Assembly: GCA_964016885.1 (NCBI GenBank)
Contig: OZ024742.1
Span: forward strand, 123,476,828 to 123,540,827
Length of the DNA stretch: 64,000 bases
Direction: 5' to 3'
DNA from: Eledone cirrhosa
Taxonomy: Eukaryota; Mollusca; Cephalopoda; Octopoda; Eledonidae
The position numbers and the translations under genes are program-made. Positions 11,057 to 22,445 of this stretch are shown one piece after another. The stretch's first letter is position 1; each line of letters begins with the position of its first letter. A model generated the notes under the pieces. The model was not told the DNA's origin. It worked only from the letters and a program-made list of their open reading frames with translations, and searched no databases.

Positions 11057-11589
11057 TGTGTGCGTATATATATATAAACACACACATTAATCACACACAC
11101 ACACACATATATTTATATATATATATATATGCACCCATGTAGACTGATCTAATATCAAAGAAAAATAACACTCCACTGACATAACTCAAGTCACATATCT
11201 AACACTTTTTCCATATATTGTTTATCTGCTTTTAAGTGAACCTTTCAAGTCTTTACAAGCAACTTGTCTGCTTCACACATGATATGCCAATCACTTAGCA
11301 CTAACAGAATTGCAACTTATAATAGCAACCTGCCACACTTTGATGCAATAGTTCTGATGAGAATTAATTTTGAGAATGTGAGGAAATAAATTGACAAATA
11401 TTTGAGGAATGATATTAAACTCTGTACTCCTTTAAATATTAATTTGTGATTGGGTGAAATACAAGTAAACCACCAATTGTACCTAAACCAAATATTAAAT
11501 GTTCAAAACAAACATTTAAGTAGCAGTTGCAGTAATACTAATACAGTTTGGAGCAGAACAGGGGTATATATGGAGACATATGATTTCTT
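11057..11589. other. Microsatellites and unique DNA
   Basis: (TA)n and (CA)n tracts occupy roughly 11064-11130. The rest is AT-rich with no recognisable element. Confidence 0.6.
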
Positions 11590-11793
11590 ATACAGGCACA
11601 AGGCCAGCAATTTTGGGGGAAGAGAAAGTCGATTAAATCGACCCCAGTGCATGGCTGGCACTCTGTTTTATCTACCCCATAAGGATGAAAGGCAAAGTTA
11701 ACCTCAGTGGGATTTGAACTCAGATCATAAAAGACTGTAACTTCATGCAGCAAAGCATGGCTCCGACCCTCTACCAATACTGCCAATCCACCA
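11590..11793 (-). mobile_element. S1b SINE (GGGGGAAG body subfamily)
   Basis: Minus-strand copy with AGGCACAAGGCCAGCAATTT, the TGGGGGAAGAGAAAGTCG insert typical of the longer subfamily, AAATCGACCCCAGTGC, the B-box complement GGGATTTGAACTCAGATC and the head complement CTACCAATACTGCCAATCC. Compared with S1 it carries an extra ~25 bp between the ACTGG and GGCCTTGTGCC blocks. Confidence 0.88.
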
Positions 11794-12584
11794 CATATGC
11801 AATATGTTTATGTACTCTATATATACAGAAGTCATACTCTATTCAAAGTTTAACTATTTCATCATGATATTTTTGAAGAAAGGCTGCCAATAATTTCCAG
11901 AGCATTTTGAAAAATAATCAGAGGGATTTAGTTATATAACTAAATTGTGTATTAAGCTCGTGTTTGGGCATAACTTGGTTTTGTACAGAAAATTATGATG
12001 GAAGGTTTTTAAAATAAATTTCTTTCATCATAGAAACATGGGTGATTTAGTATTATCATAGAAACATGGGAGATTTATGTATGCTTATTGCACATATATG
12101 TCAGGTCCTTCTGTCTGTTACTGGTACCATGTATCCCAGTACAACCTGTTTCATGAAGGAGTGGTTGGGAAGTAAACCAACTCTTCCACTAGACCCTCGT
12201 CTGGTTAGGAGGGACAGTGGAACTCCAACAACACAAAATACAGGCTGTTAAAAGGGCGGATGAGCTCCTCAGAGTCAATGGCCATCCACTTTAACCTCAG
12301 GTTAAATAGCCTCATCAACCTGCAATTGGCTACACACCTGACATAACCAAAACCAACAAGAGTGAGAAGGCCCTGGATTTGATTGGATTGTACATAAACA
12401 TATTGTATATGCTTCCCTATATGCCTCTATTTTGAAATAAACATTCAAACATATTCTGTGAAAAAAGACAAACTAACTTTCGCCCAGGAAGTTATGTTAT
12501 GGAGTTTTGGTTCTAGCATTTATGTTTTCCTTTTTCTTGTTGTTTGCACCAGCATAATGATTAATATTATGCTTATTAAAAAAT
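11794..12584. other. Unassigned DNA
   Basis: A stretch at about 12060-12370 has more balanced base composition and a 61-codon plus frame with no known motif. It may be a repeat I do not recognise. The rest is AT-rich. Confidence 0.35.
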
Positions 12585-12732
12585 GTGCAAGCATAGCTGT
12601 ATGGTTAACTTCTCTTTGCAGCCATAGGGTTTTAGGTTCAAGATAACTGTATAACAAATTTCTTGTTAGTGACTTTGGTTGATGGAAACTGAAGAATCCT
12701 ATCATGTGTGTGTATAAATATATATATATATA
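12585..12732 (+). mobile_element. S3 SINE remnant (tRNA head, TA tail)
   Basis: GCAAGCATAGCTGTATGGTT resembles the A-box head of a common octopus tRNA-SINE (AGCATGGCTGTGTGGTAAG-type). It is followed by a degraded B box (TTTTAGGTTCAAG), GACTTTGGTTGATGGAAACT, GAAGAATCC and a GTGTGTGTATA/(TA)n tail. The middle is diverged and shortened. LINE A homology starts just after the tail. Confidence 0.65.
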
Positions 12733-12749
12733 ACTACCACCAAACTCTG

Positions 12750-13665
12750 GGAGGGCTCTGTAGAAACAGTAGACAGATTCTGCTACCTAGGTGACCAAAT
12801 TAGCAGTGGAGGTGGGTGTTCGGGAAGTACAATAACGGGTTAGAACGGGATGGAATAAGTTCAGGGAGCTACTGCCACTGCTAGCCGCAAAAGGCTTTTA
12901 CCTCAAAATGAAAGGCAGACTGTATGATGCGTGTATACGAACAGAAATGTTACATGGTAGTGAGACCTGGGCGCTGACTGTGGAAGACTTGTGTAGATTA
13001 GAAAGAAACGAAGCCTGCATGCTCCGATGGATGTGTAATAGTAACATACCCGAACGGCAAAGCATAAACAAATTGAGAGAGAGACTAAGCATAAGAAGAA
13101 TCAAATGCTGTGTGCAAGAGAGGCGGTTGCGTTGGTATGGACATGTGATGCGAATGAAGGATGCAAGCTGCATAAAAAGGTGCAGAGCACTAGAAGTCGA
13201 TAGAAACCGCAGAGTGGGGAGACCCAAGAAGACCTGGGATGAGGTGAAAAAAGCCGACCTTACCCAATTACACCACTCAAAGGCGATGACACATGACCCT
13301 GACCTCTGGTGTCCCGCAGTAAAACAGAAGACCCGAACCCCCACGGATACAAGCCGACGCTAAAGCATATAGAAAATATGCCCCCACATCCTCCCACTGA
13401 AAAGTGGTCATGGAGGTGCCACGGCAAAAAAGCACCCAGTAAAGTGGACATGTCGGTGCCACGGAGAAAAGCACCCAGCACTCACTGTAAATGAGGTTGG
13501 TGTTAGGAAGGGAATCCAGCTGTAGAAATCAAGCCAGAATCAGTTCCCATATGAGCAAGGCATAGTCAGCCGACCAGCTACTGCCTGCAATAGGACAACC
13601 CGTCTAACCGATGCTAGCGTGGAAGAACGGACGTAAAACGGTGATGATGATGATATATATCACCA
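12750..13665 (+). pseudogene. LINE A: RTE-like non-LTR retrotransposon, C-terminus + 3' UTR
   Basis: Best-preserved retroelement here. Codons from about 12750 read VETVDRFCYLGDQISSGGGC, the region following the reverse transcriptase palm. A frameshift or stop near 12833 follows, then about 175 open codons (12836-13363) contain GWNKFREL, ACIRTEMLHGSETWALT, ACMLRWMC, RRLRWYGHVMRM and RRVGRPKKTW. This is the conserved post-RT tail of RTE/BovB-type and related LINE ORF2 proteins. The 3' UTR holds two ~41-bp tandem units ending AAAAGCACCCAG, then GGTTGGTGTTAGGAAGG, GCTAGCGTGGAAGAACGG and (TGA)n at 13650-13662. Endonuclease and most of the RT are missing, as expected for 5' truncation. Assignment to RTE rather than a neighbouring clade is tentative. 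Confidence 0.85.
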
Positions 13666-13832
13666 TCATTGCTTATTAATATCTATTTTCTATGCCTACA
13701 TGGCTGGCATATAAGTCCTGACCAGTCAGGTAAACATATCGTGACCATATGCTCTGTTTTTAACTTGGTTTTCTACTGTTAGATAACTTTCCTAATGCCA
13801 GCCACCTTATGTGTTTTTCCATGGGACACTGT
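13666..13832 (-). mobile_element. LINE A 3' tail, opposite orientation
   Basis: Starts TATCACCATCATTGC (complement of the (TGATGG)n end) and continues GCCTACATGGCTGGCATA, CTGTTTTTAACTTGGTTTTC, CTTTCCTAATGCCAGCCACC and TGTTTTTCCATGGGACAC. It is more diverged than the plus-strand LINE A it abuts; the two meet through their trinucleotide tails. Confidence 0.8.
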
Positions 13833-14049
13833 TTAACCCTTTACCATTTAAACCGGCTGTATCCGGTCAGAGTTCTCTCACCTCTTTCTGTTCAAACTGG
13901 CCTTTACCAGCTGTTCATACTGATGTTAAGTTATTGTTCTTAAAAAAAAATTATCAAAATCTCATAGCTTCAATATTATGTGGGGTAAAGACTTTACCTC
14001 AAAAATACAGTAGTATATATATAGAGTAATGTAAATGCTAATGGGTTAA
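13833..14049. mobile_element. piggyBac-like MITE, copy 1
   Basis: Bounded by TTAA at both ends (13833 and 14046). The left end is TTAA-CCCTTTACCATTTAAACC and the right end complements to TTAA-CCCATTAGCATTTAC. TTAA target duplication with CCC-starting inverted ends is the piggyBac hallmark. At 217 bp with no coding capacity, this is a non-autonomous element. The interior (GACTTTACCTCAAAAATAC, GAGTAATGTAAATGC) matches the copy at 14133 in reverse. Confidence 0.75.
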
Positions 14050-14132
14050 AGTAAGCAGGAACTTTTATTTGCTGCCAAATCAATATATTCTGCTGCTTAT
14101 GTTTCAATGAAAGTCATTGGTATATTCTATAT

Positions 14133-14359
14133 TTAACCCTTTAGCATTCACATTACTCTATAAATACTATTATATTTTCATGGTAAAGGCTTTACTTCAC
14201 ATAATATCTCAAATAATATCAAATCTATGAGATTTTGAAAGTATTTATTTTCAGAATAATACCTTAACATCAGTTTTAGCGAGTAGTTACAGCCAGTTTC
14301 AACAGAAACAGGTAGAGAATTCTGGCCAGTTTTGGCTGGTTTGAACATTAAAGGGTTAA
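14133..14359. mobile_element. piggyBac-like MITE, copy 2 (inverted)
   Basis: TTAA-CCCTTTAGCATTCACATT at the left and a right end whose complement is TTAA-CCCTTTAATGTTCAAACC. TTAA occurs at 14133 and 14356. It is the reverse complement of the 13833 element (shared GTAAAGGCTTTACTTCA, AATCTATGAGATTTTGA, GGCCAGTTTTGGCTGG), separated from it by 83 bp. Confidence 0.78.
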
Positions 14360-16099
14360 AAGTGAAATATGCATTGGCATGAAGGACATGTGGCTGTTTA
14401 AAAATATGTGCCAGCATGGACAAATAAATGAATAGGTTATGTAGCCGGTAAAACCTAAAGGGACGTAACACATTGCTATAGCGTTTCACCAGCACTTTCA
14501 TTCTGTTGTCTGTATCTATCTGTTTATGTATTTATCTGCTTATGTGTAGATGTGTGTGTATGTAACTTGTTTTTTAACAATTGATGGTGGAAAAGATTTC
14601 TAATTATCTTAACAGTTGTCTTAACTCGGGTCGCAACTCATGGTATCTGACACTCTTACCGGCTGCATAGCCTCTTTCAAAAATGAACTTAGAAGTAATG
14701 ATGAATATTAATCATTGGTATATATGCATTGATATGCATTTTTGTCTACACGTATGTATTTTTCTATTGCATCAACATTTTTATTGTTATAGTGAATCCA
14801 TCCTATTATGAATGTCTGTGATAAATGGAGTACTGAATTTTGCTTGACATTAGATAGGTTGCTTTTATAGTCTTAAGATCCTTCCCATTGTTCATTGGTT
14901 TAGTCATTTACCTTGCGAGATTGCTTTTGTTATGACCCTAGGAATGAGATCAGTCAACTATATAAGTAGTAGGATGCTGTATGATAGTGTAACATAGGTA
15001 GTTAATGTACAAGACTGCATTCATTGGAAATAGACAGGTTGAAAGTGGTCTCTGGAATAGTCAATGTTAACTCACAAGATAAATTGAGTGCAAGTGATTT
15101 TAGTAAATGGCCTTGGGTCATATACATTAGCTGATGTACACTAGAGTGACAGCTACACTGGTCAAAAATATAGTGCTTGATAGATAAAATTACTGTGAGA
15201 TGATGCTTGAACAAAGGAATGCAGTACAAACATACTGTCCTTTTAAACCTATCTAACTTATAACTTTAAAAGGATGATGATGATAAATTATATTGTTAAA
15301 TACGTTTTAGAAATTCATGAGTCTATAGGCATCCTCTGACACCTTCCTTCATACTTATTAATGTCCTCTGTGGTTACATATAGTTTGCTTTCTATTAGAA
15401 AAAATATTGTGCTGTGTTTTTGACACAGTTAATTTTACTGCTTCTTGGAATGGGATTTTCACAAAACCCCTTTAGGACATCCATTTATCAAGTTTTAGTA
15501 GAGCATTTGTCACCTTGCTTTAAACATAACTACTAAATATTGATTTTTCATTTTTATTTTTAAACTGCTCTCCAGTATCAGAGCTTTCCATTTTTTGCGG
15601 AATACTAAACTAATGCTATTGTTTACTGGCTGCAACATAGTCAATATATATGCTGTGTATAGTGACTAGTTTATAGTGACAAGTAACTCTAATAAATTGG
15701 ATTTCTCCTAGTTGTCTTGCATTGTTCTATATACATTTCACAAATATTTGGCTTTGTGGGGCTTCTTTCATTTTGTTTCAGATATTTATTGCTTCTTAAA
15801 TAACTGTTATGGTTAATACCATCAATCTTTTCTTTTCATATATCAAATTATCATTAAGCTAAACATGTGTTATTTCTATCAAAATGAATTAACAGTATAT
15901 AAATATATAATTTCAAAGGTCAACAGGATTTAGAGGTAATTGTGATCTTTTCTTTTTTTTTGCAGGGTTTGGAGGTCATAACTTTATTTGTTTATAACTA
16001 TTATGTATCTCATTCTAATCTTTCCAAATTTTATCAACATATAATGTTTATCTAGTTTAGAATAGGTCCATCATATCCCTGCATGTTGTAAACATGTTT
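14360..16099. other. Unassigned AT-rich DNA
   Basis: No element, gene or RNA recognised. A 75-codon minus frame (15002-15229) is near the length expected by chance at this base composition and has no motif. Confidence 0.5.
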
Positions 16100-16200
16100 A
16101 AGATTGTTGGTGTCTGGAAGGGCATCCAACTGTAAAACATTTCCTCAAATAATCCCCTCTGACCCATGCCAGCATGGATAAATTGAGGTAAAAATGATTA
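16100..16200 (+). mobile_element. LINE A terminal fragment
   Basis: GATTGTTGGTGTCTGGAAGG, GCATCCAACTGTAAAAC, TGACCCATGCCAGCATGG and a degraded tail AGGTAAAAATGATTA. Only the last ~100 bp of the LINE A 3' UTR remain. Confidence 0.8.
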
Positions 16201-16589
16201 TATAATCTGGTTTAGTGTATGAAAATTACTTAAAATTGTAGTTACTGTTAAAACATCAGTTAAATTGATTATACAACCACCTTTTCAAAAGTTGTCTTTC
16301 TATATTCATAGAAAAAGTATTTTACACCATTCTTACTATGGCATTATTCTTTGCTCATCACAGTTTATTTGTATTCACAGCCTACTTAAAAGTATAGATT
16401 GGCACCAGAAAGGGCAGCCAAGTATAGAAAAAATACCTTTAAAATTTGAATCCAATCCAGAATAGCATGTGGAAGCTAATGAAGATGATAACCATGAGTG
16501 AAAAAAACCAACTAATTTGGTAAGACTAAAGGTAAAAAGACCTGATTATTTGTGTTCAGATAAATGGTGCTAAATCGAAGAAGGTGAAC

Positions 16590-17345
16590 TTGGACTTGAT
16601 AGGGTTTATGTCGTGTGCTGTATGGCTGGAATGAAAATAAATGCTGTGAAAACTGAGACACTTGTCCTCTCAAGGAAGTTAGTGCAGTGCACTCTACATG
16701 TCAATGGAGTTCCACTGAAGCAGGTAGAGAAGTTCAAGTATGTCAGGACTGTGTTCATGAGTGATGGGAGAAGGCAGGAGGCTGAATTAAATGCAAGAAT
16801 TGCAGGAGCTGGTGCACTCATGCACCAGCCTTAGTATTCAGCGATCAGAAAAAGCGAGTTACGTATAAAAGCCAAACTCGCTATCTTCAATTCAGTATTT
16901 GTGCCAACCCTTACTTATGGTCATGAACCATGAGTAATGACTCAAGGAATACGATTGTTAATACAATGTGTGGCTGAAATAAGGTTCCTGTGTAGGTTTT
17001 ATTTAGTAATATTACTTGATAGAGTGTGTAGCTTGGAGATCAGAGCGTTGCTTCAGGTAAAGCCACTACTTCTCAGCATTGAGAGATCACAGCTCTGGTA
17101 CTATGGGTATGTGGTTAGAATGTCTCTGGAAAGAATTGCTGGACAGATTTTACGGGTAAAACCAACTGGCAGGAGACCCAGGAGTAGACCCTGAGCATAA
17201 TATTTGGATAACATCAATGAGCTTGGATTGTCTCACCTCTGGATTCAGCCACTTCAGTTGGAATGGTTGCTTCTGACAGGACCTGCTGGAAGGAGTGTTT
17301 GAGGACTCTATCCCCATAACCTTCCCTGGAATAAGTGGGTGAAGA
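16590..17345 (+). pseudogene. LINE B: non-LTR reverse transcriptase C-terminus
   Basis: The plus frame 16613-16834 reads AGMKINAVKTETLVLSRK, VNGVPLKQVEKFKYV and FMSDGRRQEAELNARI. This is the conserved 'KTEVMVLSR...VEKFKYLG..FTSDG...E...RI' segment that follows the palm of LINE reverse transcriptases. After a stop, shifted frames give KAKLAIFNSVFVPTLTYGHE, then ERSQLWYYGYVVRMSLERI and TGRRPRSRP, the same post-RT tail type as in LINE A but a different family. The 3' end runs GACCTGCTGGAAGGAGTGTT, ATAAGTGGGTGAAGAACAAG. At least two frame disruptions make it dead. LINE B 3' ends recur at 23679, 43545, 54495 and 58105. Confidence 0.85.
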
Positions 17346-18075
17346 ACAAGAAGGGCATCAAAATAAAGTGTGACAATTTAATACATCAGAATACCTCACA
17401 CTTTTTTCTTCTGAAATCATTTTGATTTATTCTGAGTTTCATGTTTAGATGTGGTCTTATTCTTTTTAGTAGCAATCTGTTGTAGATTTTTGCTATAATT
17501 ATTGACAAAGTAATCCTCTGTAAACCCTTCTAGGGTGACCTGGATTATTGCAGCACTATTCCTTCTCTTCTCCAGTTTTTCAGTACCTCTCCTTTGAAGT
17601 TCTTTTTACCTTTAGTCATACCTAATTAGTTTTTTTCTCTCATGGTTATCATTATCATCTTCATTAGTTTCCACATTTGCTATTCTATGCTCTCATGGAT
17701 TGGATTCAAATTTTACAGGTATTTTTTCTATATTTGGCTGCCCTTTCTGGTGCCAATCTGTACTTTTAAGTATGTTATGTTTTTACTCATCTTCATTGAT
17801 CTTTTGAACTGTGGGACATATAGTTTATGTAAGATATGAGCAAACATCACCAATTGTTTCTGAGCAATGCCAACACATACATATGGAAACACTCACACAC
17901 ACTTGTATTTATATATTTTCACAAATACACATACATTCATTATATATAAGCTTGACGATCAAGCTTAATTGACCATTCAATTTACATAAAGTTAATATCT
18001 TTTCTCAACTATTTCCATGTATTATGTACCTTATTTAATCGTAATCACATGACAAGTGACATGTTATCTATCTAT
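17346..18075. other. Unassigned AT-rich DNA
   Basis: T-rich stretch keeps a hydrophobic 65-codon frame open at 17642-17839. A short CA-rich patch lies near 17875-17935. No feature supported. Confidence 0.45.
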
Positions 18076-18258
18076 ATATGTTGGGCCTCCACACATTTTC
18101 ACTGTATCAAATGTTACTTACAAACCATTGATCAACCTTAGGCTACAGTCACAGGCTATAGTCAGACACTTAATAAAAGTGCCATAAATTTGGATCACAC
18201 TCCAAACTATGTGGTTGTGAAGCAAATTTATTAACCACATAGCCATGCTTAACTATGG
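18076..18258 (-). mobile_element. S3 SINE, minus orientation
   Basis: The complement reads head AGCATGGCTATGTGGTTAAT, then ACAACCACATAGTTTGGAGT (B-box region), then AAGTGTCTGACTATAGCCTG and a GGTTTGTAAGTAAC-like body, and ends near TATATAGATAGATA. This order (head, accent on TGTCTTCTACTATAGCCT, microsatellite tail) is that of the S3 tRNA-SINE. Strongly diverged. Confidence 0.65.
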
Positions 18259-19635
18259 TAATTCCCAAAGTACCTATTTTATAATTAAATTGTCATTCAA
18301 GTTTCAGTGAACATTTTATAAATATTATTGTAAAAGATAGTTGACACATCTCACTAGCTGTAGAAAAAGTATAAACAAATAAATAAAATGCCTAGTTTGT
18401 AAATATGGGTAAATAGGATATCTACCATAGAGGGCATTCTATTACATTTCTTGTTTTAAAAAGAATTCACAATGGAATTTTCTCATTCATAGTAGTTTCT
18501 AGTTTTATTAAAGAAATACAAAATTTCTCTTGTATTACATTTTCCTTTTTTTTTCTGCCAAACTCACTGTCGATACATGGACAAATTATTGTTTTCAGAG
18601 TTTTCTCCCCAAGGCTGAAATGTGACAGCTTGACTCCAATTATTCGAGATAAATATAAAATTAAATTAAACAGACAAAGCCAGTAAATGTAAGAGTTCAT
18701 AGGACATGTCTTTGTTTTTTTCTCCTGAAAGCTTTTCTTTAAAAGGAGATGACTGATAGGTCACTTTGGTGAATTGAATAGTTTAATTTCTAAGGCAGAA
18801 AAAATAAAACCTCCAAAAATGAGAAATTGGTCAGAAAATGGCATATTAAATTAATGGTTAAAAAGGGAAATAGGAATCTCATTAGGTTGCTTAAATTAAT
18901 GGAACCTGGTAATTATTCAATGAAGAAATCTGTAATTAAAACCATTACTTTGTAGGATTGACAATAACTTGGTTTAGACTGAGGTTATCGTTTTAGTTAA
19001 GCATTCCTGTAGTCTGTCATAAAACAAAATCAGTATTATCGGCATAAATATATTGTTTCAGCTATTGTATCAATGAATGATCCCCACATTAATTACTAAA
19101 ACTATGTTGTGCTTGTTAGGTTGGCTTCTAACTTGATAAATTAGTACTATAAATTACGTTACTATGAAGTAGTAGTTATTTTTTAGATGAACAACCAAAC
19201 ATATCATTTATCTTTATGATATTCAAAGGGCAATAGATTTAATGCATACTAGTTTCAAATTCATAAAATGTTACAAAACATCAATGTCGAATTCATCTTT
19301 TATTATTTTTCGTTTTGTAAAATATATATCAGTTACACAATAGTGTTGATTCAATCAACTACAAGTTCAAATCCAATGGTGTCATTTAGAAGAAATTCTG
19401 AAATGCCCCAAATTCCAGAACCTAAACTTTCTTTTAGTGAGAATTTTTATAAATCTAAGTATTTTATTTTTATATGTATTCTAAATTTATATGTATTCTA
19501 AAGTTTGTAAATTGCACTTATATTTACTATAGCCTATTGATGTTAAAAGATTGACAACAAATTCTATTTATGATATGGAGAGGGCAATTCATTAACTACC
19601 ATACTGGTTTGAAATTGAAATTCTGCAACAAAATA
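18259..19635. other. Unassigned AT-rich DNA
   Basis: No recognisable repeat or coding region. Frames of 77 codons on both strands (18467-18700 minus, 19268-19501 plus) lack motifs. Confidence 0.45.
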
Positions 19636-19840
19636 TTTTCTAATTTCGGCACAAGGTCAGCTAGCGAGGATCAAAGGGAAAGTTGATTATATCAAACCCA
19701 GTGCTTGACTGGTATTTTATTATATCGAGATCAGATAAAAGTCAAAGTTGATCTTGCTGGGATTTGAAACTCAAAGTGCAGACATCCAGAACAAATACTG
19801 CAAAGCATTCTAGTTAATTCTCTGACTGCCAATCAACTGT
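19636..19840 (-). mobile_element. S1b SINE, old copy
   Basis: Minus copy: TTTCTAATTTCGGCACAAGG, AAAGGGAAAGTTGATTATAT, CCCAGTGCTTGACTGG, GTCAAAGTTGATCTTGC, GGGATTTGAAACTCAAAG and a head complement ending CTGACTGCCAATCAAC. Many substitutions; among the oldest copies here. Confidence 0.8.
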
Positions 19841-20002
19841 CCTCAACAAAATAACATCATTATGATAAAATCTATTATTCGTTTTGATTTTGGAAAATAA
19901 GTACCAGTTACACTCTGGTGTTCATCATGTGCAAGAATAGATCCAATGTTGGTTTTTTTATTTTTTCTGGACAAAATAATTGATATTATATTGCATTACT
20001 TA

Positions 20003-20140
20003 TAGTTACGTCCCGTTACGGTCTGAGTTCAAATACCACCGAGGTTAACTTTGCCTTTCATCCTTACAGGGTCAATAAAATAAAGTATCAGTAATGTACT
20101 GGATAATTGATGGCCTTGTGCCAAAAGTAGAAACAATTAT
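20003..20140 (+). mobile_element. S1 SINE, 5'-truncated, 18-bp TSD
   Basis: The copy begins at TAGTTACGTCCCG, 20-odd bases before the B box (GAGTTCAAATACC), and runs to GAAACAATTAT. The A box and first ~60 bp are missing. ATTATATTGCATTACTTA at 19985-20002 is repeated exactly at 20136-20153. The perfect duplication shows the truncation occurred during integration rather than by later deletion. Confidence 0.93.
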
Positions 20141-20153
20141 ATTGCATTACTTA

Positions 20154-22361
20154 ACTTATTTGGAAAGGTACTTGATCATCAACTCTGAATGCTATTTGAA
20201 TATATCAATTCAGGGAACATTTTTTTTATCTCATCCACTTGAACATTTGAAACCTGAACCCCATGCCATATATATATATATATATACGATCCCTGATCAT
20301 GCGTATCTGCACAATCTATTAACTTTGGAATTCCAATATCCAGCTAGTAAAATACAGAATGTTAGAAAATTCTTTTGTATTACATGGTTTAAATCTTGAA
20401 ACCTGATGCATGCAGACAAGTTTGAAGACCAACCATCACACTGAAGGATTTTCTTGAAGATGACACTGGGATTGAGGAGGGGGACATTTTTATGGCAATG
20501 CTGGTCAGGTTGAGTTGGAGATGAAACTTCATCATGGCACCAGTATCTGATGTATAGAAGAAGAATCTAAAGACTTTGAATCTCTAAAGAAATATACTTG
20601 TTATCTTGAAAGCTATATAAACGATAACATTTATCAAATGTCCACATATCATTGAAACCTTTTGAGATCAAACCACTTGAAACACTTTGTTACTCGGATA
20701 GAAAATTGTCTATTCTGTTATATTTATCTAAATAACTTCCATCATAATTTTATGTAAAAGCCTATAAGTTCTCTCAAACACTGATTATATGAGAGATTTA
20801 TATTACTAAACCCCTTCAAATTCTTCATTACTTTTTAAATATTTTGAAATTTATGAACAATGTTTTTTATTAGCAGTATATAAAAAGCATTAAAAAGATC
20901 AATAATAGCCTTATTAACCAGTTTATGTCCTACTTAACTTAAAGTCTTGGCAGCCCTTTTGTATCAAAAGTTTTTTATCAAGCCTTGTAACTTACATTAT
21001 GCACCACTAAAAAATATGTGAATTGATACAATGTAAGTAAATGTAAGTCTACTGCCTTTGGCTTTGGATATATCTTCTTCCACCTCTCCTAAACACAGAT
21101 ATAGTATCGCAATTGAAAACATCACTATTTCTAATCAAAAACACAACTGTTAACATCTAATCATACAGCTACATTAGTTTCTTGAGAACTAGCACTATCT
21201 CAAACAATAACAGCAACATCCTTTACCAACAATCAATAAAACTATTACCATTACCACTGAACACAACAAACTTAGCACCCACCCCCTTTCAGCCTACCTC
21301 TCCATTTCTTAGTCATTTTCCATTATCAGCATTGTTTTTAGTGAAGCTATTCTCTCTTATCCAAAATATTCCATTTGCAGCTATATAAATATTTCATTTG
21401 AACAATTTACTTCTTAAAATTGAAAACATTTGCCATAAAATCTATTTGAATAAACAGTATGAATGTATTTAAAGTAGCTGTTAGCTCAGAACTAACAATT
21501 GAATGTTAACCTATCTACAACTTTCTAAGATCAATATTCATCTCCCCCTCTTGGAGCAGGGATTTTAACAGAAATTTCCTGGCTGAAAAGCATTGTGAAA
21601 GCTGCTAAATGTAATAGCATATTCATATTGACTAGAAATCACCACATCATTTAATCATGTGAAACTGAAGTCAGTTATCAACCAAACAGAAATAATGTAG
21701 ATTGCATTCTATTGAATGTGCATCAAATAAAGTTGTGTGAGTCAGCATTGCTTATAAAATCAGTTACTCCAAACAGCAAAAGAAACTATTCATTTCTGAG
21801 TGAATATTTGAAATTTAAAATGTTCAAATTATTATCTCTATAGTCATGCTTCCAATTAACCTTAAAAAGGAAGTTTGTATTACTGAGGTAATCATTTACC
21901 AATTAGATATTTGAAATTACATGGCAGAAGAAATGCAGTCATGATATTCAACCTTTTAAGAGGTACTGGCTGTTAAGAATTGAAACCAAACCATGAATTC
22001 AATTTACTGAAAAGTCACTAGTATTAAAAACGATTTCTAGCATAGAGCATAAGGTAAAAAACTTTAAGAGATAGTATAATCAGCACAAGATGTTTATGAT
22101 TTGCAGGACATTACTGGAGAAATAAGTAGGAAGTTATACACACGTTACTATTGTGGGAACCAGCTCACGAGAGATGCAGCAGAGGAAAATTTCTTGAACA
22201 TCAAACAACTCTCACACAATACAAACCTCAGTAGTTGCCACGAGCAATGGAAAATGGTGAATCGTGGAGAGACTTTTTCAGAAATGTTCGCCTGTAGTCG
22301 CAATGGTGATGATGATAATAAGTGAAATCAAATCCAATGCTTAAGAGTACTATTGTTAATT
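20154..22361. other. Unassigned AT-rich DNA
   Basis: Includes a short (TA)n at 20268-20286. The frames at 20094-20399 and 22101-22325 have no motif; the first begins inside the SINE. No element recognised. Confidence 0.45.
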
Positions 22362-22445
22362 TCCACAAGAAGGAAAGACAAAGTTGATTCTGGTAGAATT
22401 TAAACTCAGGATATAAAATCACATACAAAACAACTTTGCATCCAT
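22362..22445 (-). mobile_element. S1b SINE fragment
   Basis: GAAGGAAAGACAAAGTTGAT, GGTAGAATTTAAACTCAGG and AAAACAACTTTGCATCC correspond to the body, B box and head of a minus-strand copy. Strongly diverged. It is the target into which the tandem S1 pair at 22446 appears to have inserted. Confidence 0.6.

Noticed and set aside
12898..13344. 148-codon minus-strand frame
   Set aside because: Antisense of the LINE A C-terminus at 12836-13363.
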